Under the pieces are notes generated by a model, which ran no database searches, was not told where the DNA came from, and saw nothing but the letters and a program-made list of their open reading frames with translations. Shown here piece after piece: positions 34,581-41,602 of a stretch of DNA of 64,000 nt; the stretch's first letter is position 1; each line of letters opens with the position of its first letter. Location: the NCBI GenBank assembly GCA_023389195.1, contig JAEWET010000029.1, positions 30,552 to 94,551 of the forward strand, written 5' to 3'. The position numbers were made by a program, and so were the translations under genes. The DNA is from Aliihoeflea sp023389195 (GTDB lineage Bacteria > Pseudomonadota > Alphaproteobacteria > Rhizobiales > Rhizobiaceae).

Positions 34581-35590
34581 CGCGAGTTGAGCGCCTGCAA
34601 CACCTCCGCCTCCGGCTCCTGCGGCAGGATGGAAAACTCCACCAGCACCGGCAGGTGATCCGAGCCGACCGCGTGTAGCGCTTGCGCCTTACCGACGACG
34701 ACGCCGCCCTTGGCCATGATCTGGTCGATCGGGAGCCCGATCCAGGGTCGCAACGCATCCGGCAATCTTCGGTCGAGATAGGTGGGGCCGATGCCGCGCA
34801 CGATGTGAAGCCCGCCGAGTTCGGCGGTGCGGCGCACGGTCTGGCTCCACGGCACGGCGTTGAAGTCGCCGGCGAGGATCGCGCTGTCGGCAAGGTTCGG
34901 CAGATCGTCCTCGATGCGCGACAGGTGCCAGGACTGGCCGAACGGCCACGGCCAGCCGAGATGCATCGCGACGACGCTTGCGCGCCGCCCCGCAAAATCG
35001 ACCTCGACATTGGCGAACGACCCGCGATCGCCGCAGGCGTCGGCCGGGTTGGAGACGAATGGCCGGCGCGACAGGATGGCCACGCCGCCGATATGCGTCG
35101 GCGGCGGGCAGACGATGCGGTGCGGATAGGTGGCATCGAGAACCGACAATCGCTCGGCCCAAACGCCCGAGACCTCGGTGAGCGTCACGATATCGGGCCG
35201 GTGCTCGCCGATCGCGGAAAGCACGAGTTCCGGCCTGTCATTGTCGTAGCGAAGGTTCAGGTGCATCAGCCGGAAGACCGGCATCGACGCCGCATCGAGA
35301 TCGGCGACGAGGCCCGCCTTGCGTGCCGATGTGTCCGAAAAGCCGCCGAGCGTCGTCCAGATCGCTCCGGTCCCGAGCAGCAACGCGAACGCCGCTTCCG
35401 GCCAGTAACGCAGAGCAGCCAGCGGCAGGATTGCGATGAGCAGCAGAACCGCAAGGTGAATGCGGAAATGCGAGAAGGAATCGAACGCCGGATGAAAGCG
35501 TCCCAGAAAGCCGAAGATCAGCGCCCCCGCAATGCCGAGGACGCTGCCGAGCGCGACGAGCCTGAGAAGAAGCGACCAGTCGATCCGCAT
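34520..35590 (-). CDS. Membrane-anchored endonuclease/exonuclease/phosphatase (EEP) family protein
   Basis: 356 residues. Three hydrophobic segments in the first 100 residues (LVALGSVLGIAGALIFGFLG; LAVLLLIAILPLAALRYW; FALLLGTGAIWTTLGG), then an EEP domain: MHLNLRYDNDRPELVLSAIG, HRPDIVTLTEVSGVW, FAGRRASVVAMHLGWP, SAILAGDFNAVPWSQTVR and AVGSDHLPVLVEF supply the expected Asn, Glu, His, Asp-Asn and Asp-His active-site positions. The substrate of such membrane EEP proteins is unknown; a phosphodiesterase acting outside the cytoplasm is possible. The last 19 residues (from VIPEWDRRAATRPY on) and the stop are encoded by repeat copy B, so the original C-terminus was probably replaced. Eight bases before it on the same strand ends amn. 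Confidence 0.88.
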   Translation of the reverse strand: MRIDWSLLLRLVALGSVLGIAGALIFGFLGRFHPAFDSFSHFRIHLAVLLLIAILPLAALRYWPEAAFALLLGTGAIWTTLGGFSDTSARKAGLVADLDAASMPVFRLMHLNLRYDNDRPELVLSAIGEHRPDIVTLTEVSGVWAERLSVLDATYPHRIVCPPPTHIGGVAILSRRPFVSNPADACGDRGSFANVEVDFAGRRASVVAMHLGWPWPFGQSWHLSRIEDDLPNLADSAILAGDFNAVPWSQTVRRTAELGGLHIVRGIGPTYLDRRLPDALRPWIGLPIDQIMAKGGVVVGKAQALHAVGSDHLPVLVEFSILPQEPEAEVLQALNSRVIPEWDRRAATRPYPGAIP

Positions 35591-35597
35591 GTCCTTC

Positions 35598-37100
35598 CTA
35601 CTGGAACGCCGTCTCGGAAAAACTGCGCAGCTTGCGCGAATGAAGCTTTTCCGGTGCCATTTCGGCGAGCTTTTCGAGCGCCCGGATGCCGATCGTCAGG
35701 TGCTGCGCGACCTGGCGCTTGTAGAAGTCGGTCGCCATGCCGGGCAGCTTCAGTTCGCCGTGCAGCGGCTTGTCCGAAACGCACAGCAGCGTTCCGTAGG
35801 GCACGCGGAAACGGAAGCCGTTGGCCGCGATCGTCGCCGATTCCATGTCGAGCGCGATGGCGCGGCTTTGCGACAGGCGCTGGACGGGTCCGCGCTGCTC
35901 GCGCAGTTCCCAGTTGCGGTTGTCGATGGTGGCGACGGTGCCGGTGCGCATGATGCGCTTCAGTTCGTAGCCGGAAAGTCCTGTCACCTCGGCGACGGCC
36001 TCCTGCAGCGCGACCTGAATTTCCGCCAGCGCCGGTATCGGCACCCAGACGGGAAGGTCGTCGTCGAGCACGTGATCCTCGCGCACATAGGCGTGAGCGA
36101 GGACATAGTCGCCGAGCGCCTGCGTGTTGCGAAGGCCCGCACAATGGCCGAGCATCAGCCAGGCATGGGGCCGCAGCACGGCGATATGGTCGGTGATCGT
36201 CTTGGCGTTGGACGGGCCGACGCCGATATTGACCATCGTGATGCCGCCATGCCCCTCGCGGGTTAGGTGATAGGCCGGCATCTGCGGCATGCGCGTCGGG
36301 CTCGCGCCGTCATGCGGCATGGTCTCGCCGGCCTTCGTGACCACGTTGCCCGGCTCGACGAAGCTCGTATAGCCGCCGCCGCCATCGGCCATCAGGTTGC
36401 GGGCATGGACGCAGAACTCGTCGATGTAGAACTGATAGTTGGTGAAGAGCACGTAGTTCTGGAAATATTGCGGGCTGGTCGCGGTGTAGTGCGTCATCCG
36501 GTGCAGCGAATAGTCGATGCGCTGGGCGGTGAACGGCGCAAGCGGCATCGGGTCGCCAGCCAGCGGCTCGTAGGTGCCGTTGGCGATGTGGTCGTCGGTG
36601 GCGTTCAGGTCCGGCACGTCGAACAGGTCGCGCAGCGGACGTTTGATCCGGTCGGCGACCGATGCCTCGACATAGGTGCCTTCGAGAAAAGCGAAGTGCA
36701 AAGGGATCGGCGTTTCGGACTCGGACACCGTGATCGGCACGCCGTGATTGCGCATCAGGAGCGTCAACTGATCCAGCAGGTAGCTGTCGAAGAGGTCCGG
36801 CCGCGTGATCGTCGTGGTGTAATGGCCCGGTTGCGGCATGTGGCCATAGGCAAGGCGGCTGTCAACGAGGCTGAAGGAGGAGGTGGTGACGCCGACTTCC
36901 GGGTAATAGGCACGGAACCGCTTATGCTCGATCTCGCCCTCGGCGAGGCTTGCGAAGCTGTCGCGCAGGAACTGCGTGTTGCGCTCGTAAAGCGCTTTCA
37001 GCGCCTCGATCGCCTCGCGGGCATCCATGAAGCTTTTCGGCTGGAAGGGCGGGGGGCTCGATACGTGCTCGATGGCGGCGGGGTAGATTCTCTTTTCCAT
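35598..37100 (-). CDS. amn: AMP nucleosidase
   Basis: 500 residues, slightly longer than the E. coli enzyme. It splits AMP to adenine and ribose 5-phosphate. The N-terminal regulatory domain contains RAYYPEVGVTTSSFSLVDSR and GHYTTTITRPDLFDSYLLDQ; the C-terminal nucleoside phosphorylase-like domain has TMVNIGVGPSNAKTITDHIA and ALDMESATIAANGFRFRVPY, the family hallmarks. The start at 37100 is directly preceded by a TATAAT hexamer and no ribosome-binding site, so the mRNA may be leaderless; a downstream ATG (MDAREAIEAL, residue 25) is the alternative. The EEP gene follows after only seven bases, so the two are probably co-transcribed. Confidence 0.95.
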   Translation of the reverse strand: MEKRIYPAAIEHVSSPPPFQPKSFMDAREAIEALKALYERNTQFLRDSFASLAEGEIEHKRFRAYYPEVGVTTSSFSLVDSRLAYGHMPQPGHYTTTITRPDLFDSYLLDQLTLLMRNHGVPITVSESETPIPLHFAFLEGTYVEASVADRIKRPLRDLFDVPDLNATDDHIANGTYEPLAGDPMPLAPFTAQRIDYSLHRMTHYTATSPQYFQNYVLFTNYQFYIDEFCVHARNLMADGGGGYTSFVEPGNVVTKAGETMPHDGASPTRMPQMPAYHLTREGHGGITMVNIGVGPSNAKTITDHIAVLRPHAWLMLGHCAGLRNTQALGDYVLAHAYVREDHVLDDDLPVWVPIPALAEIQVALQEAVAEVTGLSGYELKRIMRTGTVATIDNRNWELREQRGPVQRLSQSRAIALDMESATIAANGFRFRVPYGTLLCVSDKPLHGELKLPGMATDFYKRQVAQHLTIGIRALEKLAEMAPEKLHSRKLRSFSETAFQ

Positions 37101-37105
37101 GACCC

Positions 37106-37111
37106 ATTATA
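37106..37111 (-). promoter_or_regulatory. Perfect -10 hexamer TATAAT five bases before the amn start codon
   Basis: Read on the minus strand, TATAAT is followed by GGGTC and then the amn ATG. Transcription would begin at or next to the A of ATG, implying a leaderless message. The -35 region at 16-18 bp spacing (TCGCAA or neighbours) is poor. Chance occurrence in GC-rich DNA is unlikely but possible. Confidence 0.5.
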
Positions 37112-37169
37112 GGGGGTCGCGATGTCGGTTGCGAGACGCTCGCATGGCTCCATGCAACGACTTTTCGTC

Positions 37170-37367
37170 TCAGCCGGTTCGCTGCAGGCTCATCAGCAGC
37201 ACGAAGCCGACCCCGCCGCCCTGGCTGGACGTGTCTTCGATGAAGGCGGGCCCCGATGCCGACCCCTGCGTTGCATAGCCGAGCGGTGCCGCAAGGGCCG
37301 CGATGACGAGGAGGACGCGCGACGCCATCTTGAAACCGTTTCGGATCGTGATGCGGTCGCGCGACAT
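37170..37367 (-). CDS. Small hypothetical secreted or membrane protein, 65 residues
   Basis: Start taken at 37367 because GAGGAG (minus strand, 37380-37375) lies seven bases upstream; the ATG at 37373 would touch that site. After a basic n-region (SRDRITIRNGFKMASR) comes a hydrophobic stretch (VLLVIAALAAPLGYATQGSA) that looks like a signal peptide, then a Gly-rich tail ending VGFVLLMSLQRTG. I do not recognise a family. It lies 15 bases after another small exported ORF on the same strand, so they form a pair. Codon use is unremarkable. Moderately uncertain as a gene. Confidence 0.45.
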   Translation of the reverse strand: MSRDRITIRNGFKMASRVLLVIAALAAPLGYATQGSASGPAFIEDTSSQGGGVGFVLLMSLQRTG

Positions 37368-37382
37368 GTGCATTCTCCTCGT

Positions 37383-37553
37383 CTATCTCGATTGGACGTC
37401 GCCGCAGGACGGCGCGCGGTCGAAAAGGCAGTTGGTCGGCGCTTTCAGATCGAGCACGCGGGCGGGCCGGCTGGCTTCGGCAACGAGAATGGAAAGGCCC
37501 ATTCCGAAGAACATCATCATCATGCAGACGATGGAAAACCTGCGCGCCAACAT
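37383..37553 (-). CDS. Small hypothetical secreted microprotein, 56 residues
   Basis: A short ORF with a good ribosome-binding site (GAGGGATCGAAG just before the ATG). N-terminal MLARRFSIVCMMMMFFGMGL is an export signal containing four consecutive methionines; cleavage is likely after VAEA or ASR near 25-29. The mature part is about 28 residues with C42 and C50 (TNCLFDRAPSCGDVQSR), which could pair. Stop TAG, then 15 bases to the start of the next small ORF. No family recognised. The combination of ribosome-binding site, signal peptide and cysteine pair argues for a real gene. Confidence 0.55.
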   Translation of the reverse strand: MLARRFSIVCMMMMFFGMGLSILVAEASRPARVLDLKAPTNCLFDRAPSCGDVQSR

Positions 37554-37855
37554 CTTCGATCCCTCGCTCGAGCGTTGCCTTGTCGAATGTTGGCCGGATC
37601 ATGGCAGGCGGGCGCTGAACTTGGCCTGAGAGGGCCGTTCATCCGCGCTTCATCTAGATTGAAAATTCGTAATGGCGAAAATCGGTGCCGATTCCACGGC
37701 AATTCCAACGCAGCTTCAAACGCTCGTTCAATCGCGGCGTCTCTAGAACGGTTCATGACGATCAGACGGACGTGATTTCCGGATTGTCCAAACCGCCCGC
37801 CAAGCAGCGAGAACAGCCGCAGCGGGTCAAACCAAAAAAAGATGGGATTCATCCA
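37554..37855. other. 302-bp divergent intergenic region
   Basis: Lies between two small secreted-protein genes facing away from each other, so it should hold both promoters. It contains AT-rich stretches (CATCTAGATTGAAAATTCG near 37651; ACCAAAAAAAGATGGG near 37831) but no hexamer pair, operator or structured RNA I can defend. A reading frame from 37685 leading into the next gene lacks a ribosome-binding site and is probably leader. Confidence 0.5.
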
Positions 37856-38170
37856 ATGAAAACGACACATGTCATGCTGAGCACGTTTGCGGTTGCGGCC
37901 GCGCTGATGACCTCCACCGGGTGGGCGCAGGAATCGCCCCCGATCCTGGTGTGGGACGACAACGGGGTTCTGCTGAGCGAAAACGGCTACCAGTCCATGG
38001 CGCCGGCCTTCGCCGCGCAGGAAGCACCGTCGATGGCAGCCGAGGAACGCACTTTCGCGATGTCGCCGCTGACGACCGGCAGCATCGGCGATGAGCAGTG
38101 GTCCTTCGACGACCATCCGTTCGGAAACTACGCCGCGAATGTCCGCCTCGACGACCTTCGCGGGCAATAA
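37856..38170 (+). CDS. Hypothetical secreted protein, 104 residues
   Basis: Start ATG 37856 gives a textbook signal peptide (MKTTHVMLSTFAVAAALMTS with cleavage after GWA near 25). The mature part begins QESPPILVWDDNG, has acidic and aromatic residues and the segment FAMSPLTTGSIGDEQWSFDD, and ends NYAANVRLDDLRGQ. No cysteines in the mature chain. The SPLTTGSIG phrase recalls small rhizobial periplasmic proteins but I cannot name a family. An in-frame extension to 37685 is basic and rich in Gln/Arg and is treated as untranslated. The next gene, on the same strand, begins 118 bases later. Confidence 0.7.
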   Translation: MKTTHVMLSTFAVAAALMTSTGWAQESPPILVWDDNGVLLSENGYQSMAPAFAAQEAPSMAAEERTFAMSPLTTGSIGDEQWSFDDHPFGNYAANVRLDDLRGQ

Positions 38171-38288
38171 ATGACGAGGGGGCGAGCGCCGCCGGCAAAC
38201 CGCTGGCGGCGCATTGTTAGACGGGCCCGTTCGAGAGTGGTAAACTGGCCCCCGGCGCGGGCATCGTCCGAACCGTGGGACCGGTTCC

Positions 38289-39884
38289 ATGTCATCCCCA
38301 CTCAGCATCGCCGTCCTCGGCGAGTTGCGGGTCGCCAGCGGCTCGCTCACCCATTCCCTTCCTGCCTCGCGCAAGACGCGCGCGCTTCTCGCCTATCTCG
38401 CGCTCACCGGCCGCCCGCACCGGCGCGAACGCCTCTGCGAACTGTTCTGGGACCTGCCGGACGACCCGCGTGGGTCGCTGCGCTGGTCGTTGAGCAAGAT
38501 TCGCGGCGTGATCAATGGTCAGGACGGCGCCCGCCTCCTGGCGGACAGGGAGCGGATATCGCTCGAGGTCGACGACGATACGATCGATTTCCGGAAAGCG
38601 CGCCGCCTCGTAGATGCAAGTCTCGACCAGGTTCCACTCGCCCGCCTGCACGAAATGGCTGACGCTCTCGCCCAGCCGCTTCTGGAAGGCCTCGACCTGC
38701 CCAATTGCGACGGCTATCAGCGCTGGCTGGCGGGCGAGCGCGAGGAGGCGCTTCGCCTGCGCCTGGCGGTGCTTCAACGCATCACGCTCCACAAGGAGAC
38801 GAGCGACCAGGAAGCCGTGCGCTGGGTGCGTGACTGGCACGCCTCCGATCCGCTCTCGCCGGAGGCTGCCGGCATCCTGGCCCGTACGCTGAAGAAGATC
38901 GGCCGACCGGAGGAAGGCGATCTCGTCGCCGCGCGCTTTCGGCGCTCTCGTCTCGAAGCGGGACTGCCGCCCGGGCCGGACCTTCTGGCCGAGCCCCCGG
39001 CCTCCAGCGAGGCGATCAAGGTCGGAAAGATGCTGCGTCAGCAGACGATCCGCTTTTGCGAATCCTCGGACGGCGTGCGCCTCGCCTACGCTTCGGTCGG
39101 GGCCGGGCCGGCGGTGGTGAAGGCCGCGAATTGGCTCAACCATCTCGAACTCGACTGGCAAAGCCCGATCTGGTCGAAAACCTTCCAGGCCTTGTCCGAC
39201 CATCGCACCTTCATCCGCTATGATGAACGCGGCAACGGGCTTTCGGACTGGGACGTGGCCGATATCGGCTTCGAGGCCTTCGTCAGCGATCTGGAGACGG
39301 TCGTCGACGCAATCGGGCTGGAAAGCTTTCCGCTGATCGGCATGTCGCAGGGCTGCGCGGTTTCCATTGCCTATGCGGTGCGTCATCCCGAGCGCGTCAC
39401 GGCGCTGGTGCTGATCGGCGGCTACGCGGCCGGCTGGCGCATCGGCGCTTCGTCAGAGGAGCGAGAGCGGCGCGAGGCGGTGATGACGCTGACCCGGCTT
39501 GGCTGGGGCACCAACAATGCCGCCTACCGCCACATCTTCTCGCAGACCTTCATGCCGGACGGCAATCCGGAGGAACTGGCATGGTTCGACGAGTTCCAGC
39601 GTCAGACGACGTCACCCGAAAACGCCGTCCGGTTCCAGCACGCATTCGGCGATATCGACGTGCGCGACATGCTGGGAGATGTCCGAGCGCCCGCGCTGGT
39701 GCTCCACGCCCAGCACGACCAGCGCATCACGCTCGAACAGGGCCGTGAACTGGCGATCGGCATCCCCGGCGCGCGGTTCGTGCCGCTCGAAAGCCGCAGC
39801 CACATCGTCCTCGGCCACGAGCCGGCATGGACCGTGCTGATGCGCGAGGTTGACGCGTTCCTGACCGAGCACGAGGCGCGATAG
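38289..39884 (+). CDS. Fusion of a SARP/BTAD-like transcriptional regulator with an alpha/beta hydrolase
   Basis: 531 residues. The N-terminus (SIAVLGELRVASGS, SRKTRALLAYLALTGRPHRR, ELFWDLPDDPRGSLRWSLSK) is a winged-helix SARP-type DNA-binding domain, followed by a bacterial transcriptional activator (TPR-like) domain to about 245. The C-terminal part from about 255 is an alpha/beta hydrolase: SSDGVRLAYASVGAGP, the oxyanion strand, nucleophile S353 in LIGMSQGCA, D477 in LHAQHDQRI and H505 in ESRSHIVLGH, so the triad is complete. It may sense a small ester, lactone or similar ligand with the hydrolase domain and regulate genes through the other. No membrane segment. Target unknown; the small secreted protein gene upstream is one candidate. 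Confidence 0.85.
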   Translation: MSSPLSIAVLGELRVASGSLTHSLPASRKTRALLAYLALTGRPHRRERLCELFWDLPDDPRGSLRWSLSKIRGVINGQDGARLLADRERISLEVDDDTIDFRKARRLVDASLDQVPLARLHEMADALAQPLLEGLDLPNCDGYQRWLAGEREEALRLRLAVLQRITLHKETSDQEAVRWVRDWHASDPLSPEAAGILARTLKKIGRPEEGDLVAARFRRSRLEAGLPPGPDLLAEPPASSEAIKVGKMLRQQTIRFCESSDGVRLAYASVGAGPAVVKAANWLNHLELDWQSPIWSKTFQALSDHRTFIRYDERGNGLSDWDVADIGFEAFVSDLETVVDAIGLESFPLIGMSQGCAVSIAYAVRHPERVTALVLIGGYAAGWRIGASSEERERREAVMTLTRLGWGTNNAAYRHIFSQTFMPDGNPEELAWFDEFQRQTTSPENAVRFQHAFGDIDVRDMLGDVRAPALVLHAQHDQRITLEQGRELAIGIPGARFVPLESRSHIVLGHEPAWTVLMREVDAFLTEHEAR

Positions 39885-39892
39885 AATAAGAA

Positions 39893-39923
39893 AAGCCGCT
39901 GCGGCGCGTGGCGGCAGCGGCTT
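39893..39923. terminator. Bidirectional terminator between convergent genes
   Basis: Perfect 10-bp inverted repeat AAGCCGCTGC (39893-39902) / GCAGCGGCTT (39914-39923) with an 11-base loop. On the minus strand it is followed by TTCTTATTCTAT, so termination of the DUF2147 gene is better supported than that of the fusion gene. Confidence 0.75.
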
Positions 39924-39940
39924 CTTGCGTCGCAGAAAGC

Positions 39941-40285
39941 TTACTGGCGGGTCAGGTCTTCGCCGCGGCAGATCAGGCCGCCCATGACGCAGCCGCTCAT
40001 CTTCATCGTATTTCCGTTGACGGAAGCCTTGCCGTTATAGGTCTTGCCTTCGTCGAGCACGTTGACCGTGCCCTTGTAGTTGGCGCCCGAGCCGGCCATC
40101 GTGCCGATCGGCTGGCCGTTATACTGGCCGGACCGCACGGTGCCGCAGAACCCGCCCGAACAGGGCGCGAACTCGATCAGCGTACCGTTGCCGCGTACCC
40201 ACATGCCCTCGATCGGCTCGGCCGCGAATGCGGGTGCCGAAACGAGAGCGCAAGCAGCCAGGGCTGCCCAGAACTGAACCTTCAT
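39941..40285 (-). CDS. DUF2147-like secreted protein
   Basis: 114 residues from ATG 40285, which has GGAGGAAG upstream; the frame extends to 40525 but that part has no support. Signal peptide MKVQFWAALAACALVSAPAF with cleavage after AFA. Mature part: IEGMWVRGNGTLIEFAPCSG and FCGTVRSGQYNG carry the G-x-W, E-x-x-x-C and C-G-x-V features of DUF2147, followed by DEGKTYNGKASVNGNTMKMS and a C-terminal Cys pair (GCVMGGLIC). Four cysteines may form two disulfides. Some family members are lipocalin-like periplasmic proteins of unknown ligand. It is monocistronic, with a palindrome 35 bp upstream of the start. Confidence 0.8.
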   Translation of the reverse strand: MKVQFWAALAACALVSAPAFAAEPIEGMWVRGNGTLIEFAPCSGGFCGTVRSGQYNGQPIGTMAGSGANYKGTVNVLDEGKTYNGKASVNGNTMKMSGCVMGGLICRGEDLTRQ

Positions 40286-40320
40286 CAACTTCCTCCCAAA
40301 ACGCGCAGCGTGCCGAAAGC

Positions 40321-40340
40321 TTACGCAAACGTAAACGTAA
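40321..40340. promoter_or_regulatory. 20-bp interrupted palindrome TTACG-N3-ACGT-N3-CGTAA upstream of the DUF2147 gene
   Basis: TTACGCAAACGTAAACGTAA has symmetric TTACG / CGTAA ends and a central ACGT, and contains ACGTAA twice in direct repeat. It resembles the ACGTTTACGT core of the palindrome before the ETF-QO gene (32561). It sits 35-55 bases before the start codon on the minus strand, where an operator would act. Binding protein unknown. Confidence 0.4.
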
Positions 40341-40690
40341 TCGAGTTTCACGCGGTTGGGAAGTGGCCGGCGAAGCAGAATCCAACTTCGGTTTTCGGCG
40401 TTGGTGACGACTTTCTTCCCGGGCCGAACAGAAAAGGCGGGATTCAAGGTTAGCGCCGGGTAAACGGCAAATGTGGCAATTGTCTTGAAGTTCTCTAAAC
40501 GGCCGCGCAGTTGCGGGCTTTCCATGCTTAACGAATTGGGCGGTTTACTGAAAATTTGAGCTTTGTTTGAACCTCGTTAAGCACGCCTTTTTACGGCGGA
40601 TTCAAGCCTGCCGGGCATTCTTTCCCCATCACACAGCAACAAGGGACGCACGGAAATATCCGGCTCTCGGGATGTAACAGGGGACTTGAA
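40341..40690. other. Intergenic region, 350 bp, upstream of the Sel1-like gene
   Basis: This stretch separates the divergent DUF2147 and Sel1-like genes. It is less GC-rich than its surroundings, particularly 40480-40590, and has several TTAA sequences (for example cttaacgaatt at 40529 and cgttaagc at 40575), but no TTAA-N7-TTAA CtrA box in exact form. No tRNA-like fold or clear RNA element was recognised. It probably contains the promoter of the next gene and a leader of unknown length. Confidence 0.5.
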
Positions 40691-40948
40691 ATGGCACGCT
40701 ACGAAATGATCGAAGCCGGCATCGGCTCCACTGCACAGGCCGACATTCTCTTCGAATTGGGCATGATGTACGCCACCGGCCGCGACTGCGACGTCGATGT
40801 CGTCGCCGCCCACAAATGGTTCAACATCGCCGCGATTAAGGGGAGCGACCGCGCGGTGCAGCTTCGCCAGGAACTCTCTTCCGCCATGACCAAGACCGAC
40901 ATCGCCAAGGCGCTGCGCGAAGCGCGCGAATGGATGACGACGCACTGA
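40691..40948 (+). CDS. Small Sel1-like repeat protein
   Basis: 85 residues. The stretch LFELGMMYATGRDCDVDVVA followed by AHKWFNIAAIKGSDRAVQLR is one Sel1/TPR-like unit (A-x-x-x-L-G-x-x-Y-x-x-G, then A-x-x-W-x-x-x-A-A), and the last 30 residues (MTKTDIAKALREAREWMTTH) form a further helix. Similar short proteins are common in Hyphomicrobiales; role unknown, probably protein-protein contacts in the cytoplasm since no signal peptide is present. GGGGACTTGAA before the ATG gives a usable ribosome-binding site. Confidence 0.8.
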   Translation: MARYEMIEAGIGSTAQADILFELGMMYATGRDCDVDVVAAHKWFNIAAIKGSDRAVQLRQELSSAMTKTDIAKALREAREWMTTH

Positions 40949-41028
40949 TCGGAATTACCGGACGACCGGCAACAGAGCGGGAAGACCCGCCGGGCCACAC
41001 AGGGACGCTTCAAGCGAAGAGCACGAAG

Positions 41029-41066
41029 AAGGGCCGCCTCCATGTTGGGAAGCGGCCCTTTTGTTT
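41029..41066. terminator. Terminator after the Sel1-like gene
   Basis: 9-bp stem AAGGGCCGC (41029-41037) / GCGGCCCTT (41052-41060), loop tccatgttgggaa, followed by TTGTTTG. It lies between convergent genes; the T-rich tail favours the plus strand. Confidence 0.75.
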
Positions 41067-41077
41067 GCGTTGCAGAA

Positions 41078-41515
41078 TCAATCGGAATAGGCGCGGTCGA
41101 GCAGTTCCATCGTGATGTCGGCGCAGGCTCGGGCGTCCTCGCGCGGGCCGCATTTGACCTCGACCTTGACGCCGCCATCGTCGTCTATCTCGACCTTGAA
41201 CTCCGGCCCCTGTGCGCGCCGCATGCCGCGCCCGCCATGGTGGCGCGGGCCGTCGCCGCGCATGTGATGGCGCGGGCCGCCATGACGACCCATCCGGTCC
41301 GGACCGCCGCGCTGTTCGTGCATCGCCGCGCCACCTTCGGGGCCGTCGACCAGTTCGTCATCGACCTCGGGGTTGGGCGGCGGGGGTGGCGGCGCTGCGG
41401 GCTGTTCGGCTGTCGGCGCGTCGCTGCCGGGTGGCGGCGGGGCAGGGGGCGTCTGCGCGAAGGCGACCGAACTCGAAAGAGCGATCGTGGAAAGGGTGAG
41501 GAGCAGTGAACGCAT
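41078..41515 (-). CDS. Secreted Pro/His/Gly-rich protein, function unknown
   Basis: 145 residues from ATG 41515 with GGAGG five bases upstream. Signal peptide MRSLLLTLSTIALSSSVAFA, then a proline-rich segment (PPAPPPPGSDAPTAEQPAAP), a central Gly/His/Arg/Met-rich segment (GRHGGPRHHMRGDGPRHHGG) that could bind metal ions, and a short folded C-terminus FKVEIDDDGGVKVEVKCGPR ending with two or three cysteine-containing turns (CGPREDARACADI). The last 40 residues look like the conserved part. No family recognised. It follows the leucine-catabolism gene liuD on the same strand with 87 bases between. Confidence 0.7.
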   Translation of the reverse strand: MRSLLLTLSTIALSSSVAFAQTPPAPPPPGSDAPTAEQPAAPPPPPPNPEVDDELVDGPEGGAAMHEQRGGPDRMGRHGGPRHHMRGDGPRHHGGRGMRRAQGPEFKVEIDDDGGVKVEVKCGPREDARACADITMELLDRAYSD

Positions 41516-41602
41516 GGAATCCTCCGTTGGGTTTGCCATTCCCAACGGCTGGCGATTCCGGCTGTTCCTTGACTAGCGACAGCCCTCGATCACGATTTCG
41601 CG

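Noticed and set aside
37685..37855. N-terminal extension of the secreted 104-residue protein
   Set aside because: The extension is Arg/Gln-rich, would bury the signal peptide, and has no ribosome-binding site; the ATG at 37856 is preferred.
40529..40582. TTAA-rich stretch considered as a CtrA binding box before the Sel1-like gene
   Set aside because: No exact TTAA-N7-TTAA; the nearest arrangement has six bases between TTGA and TTAA, so chance cannot be excluded.
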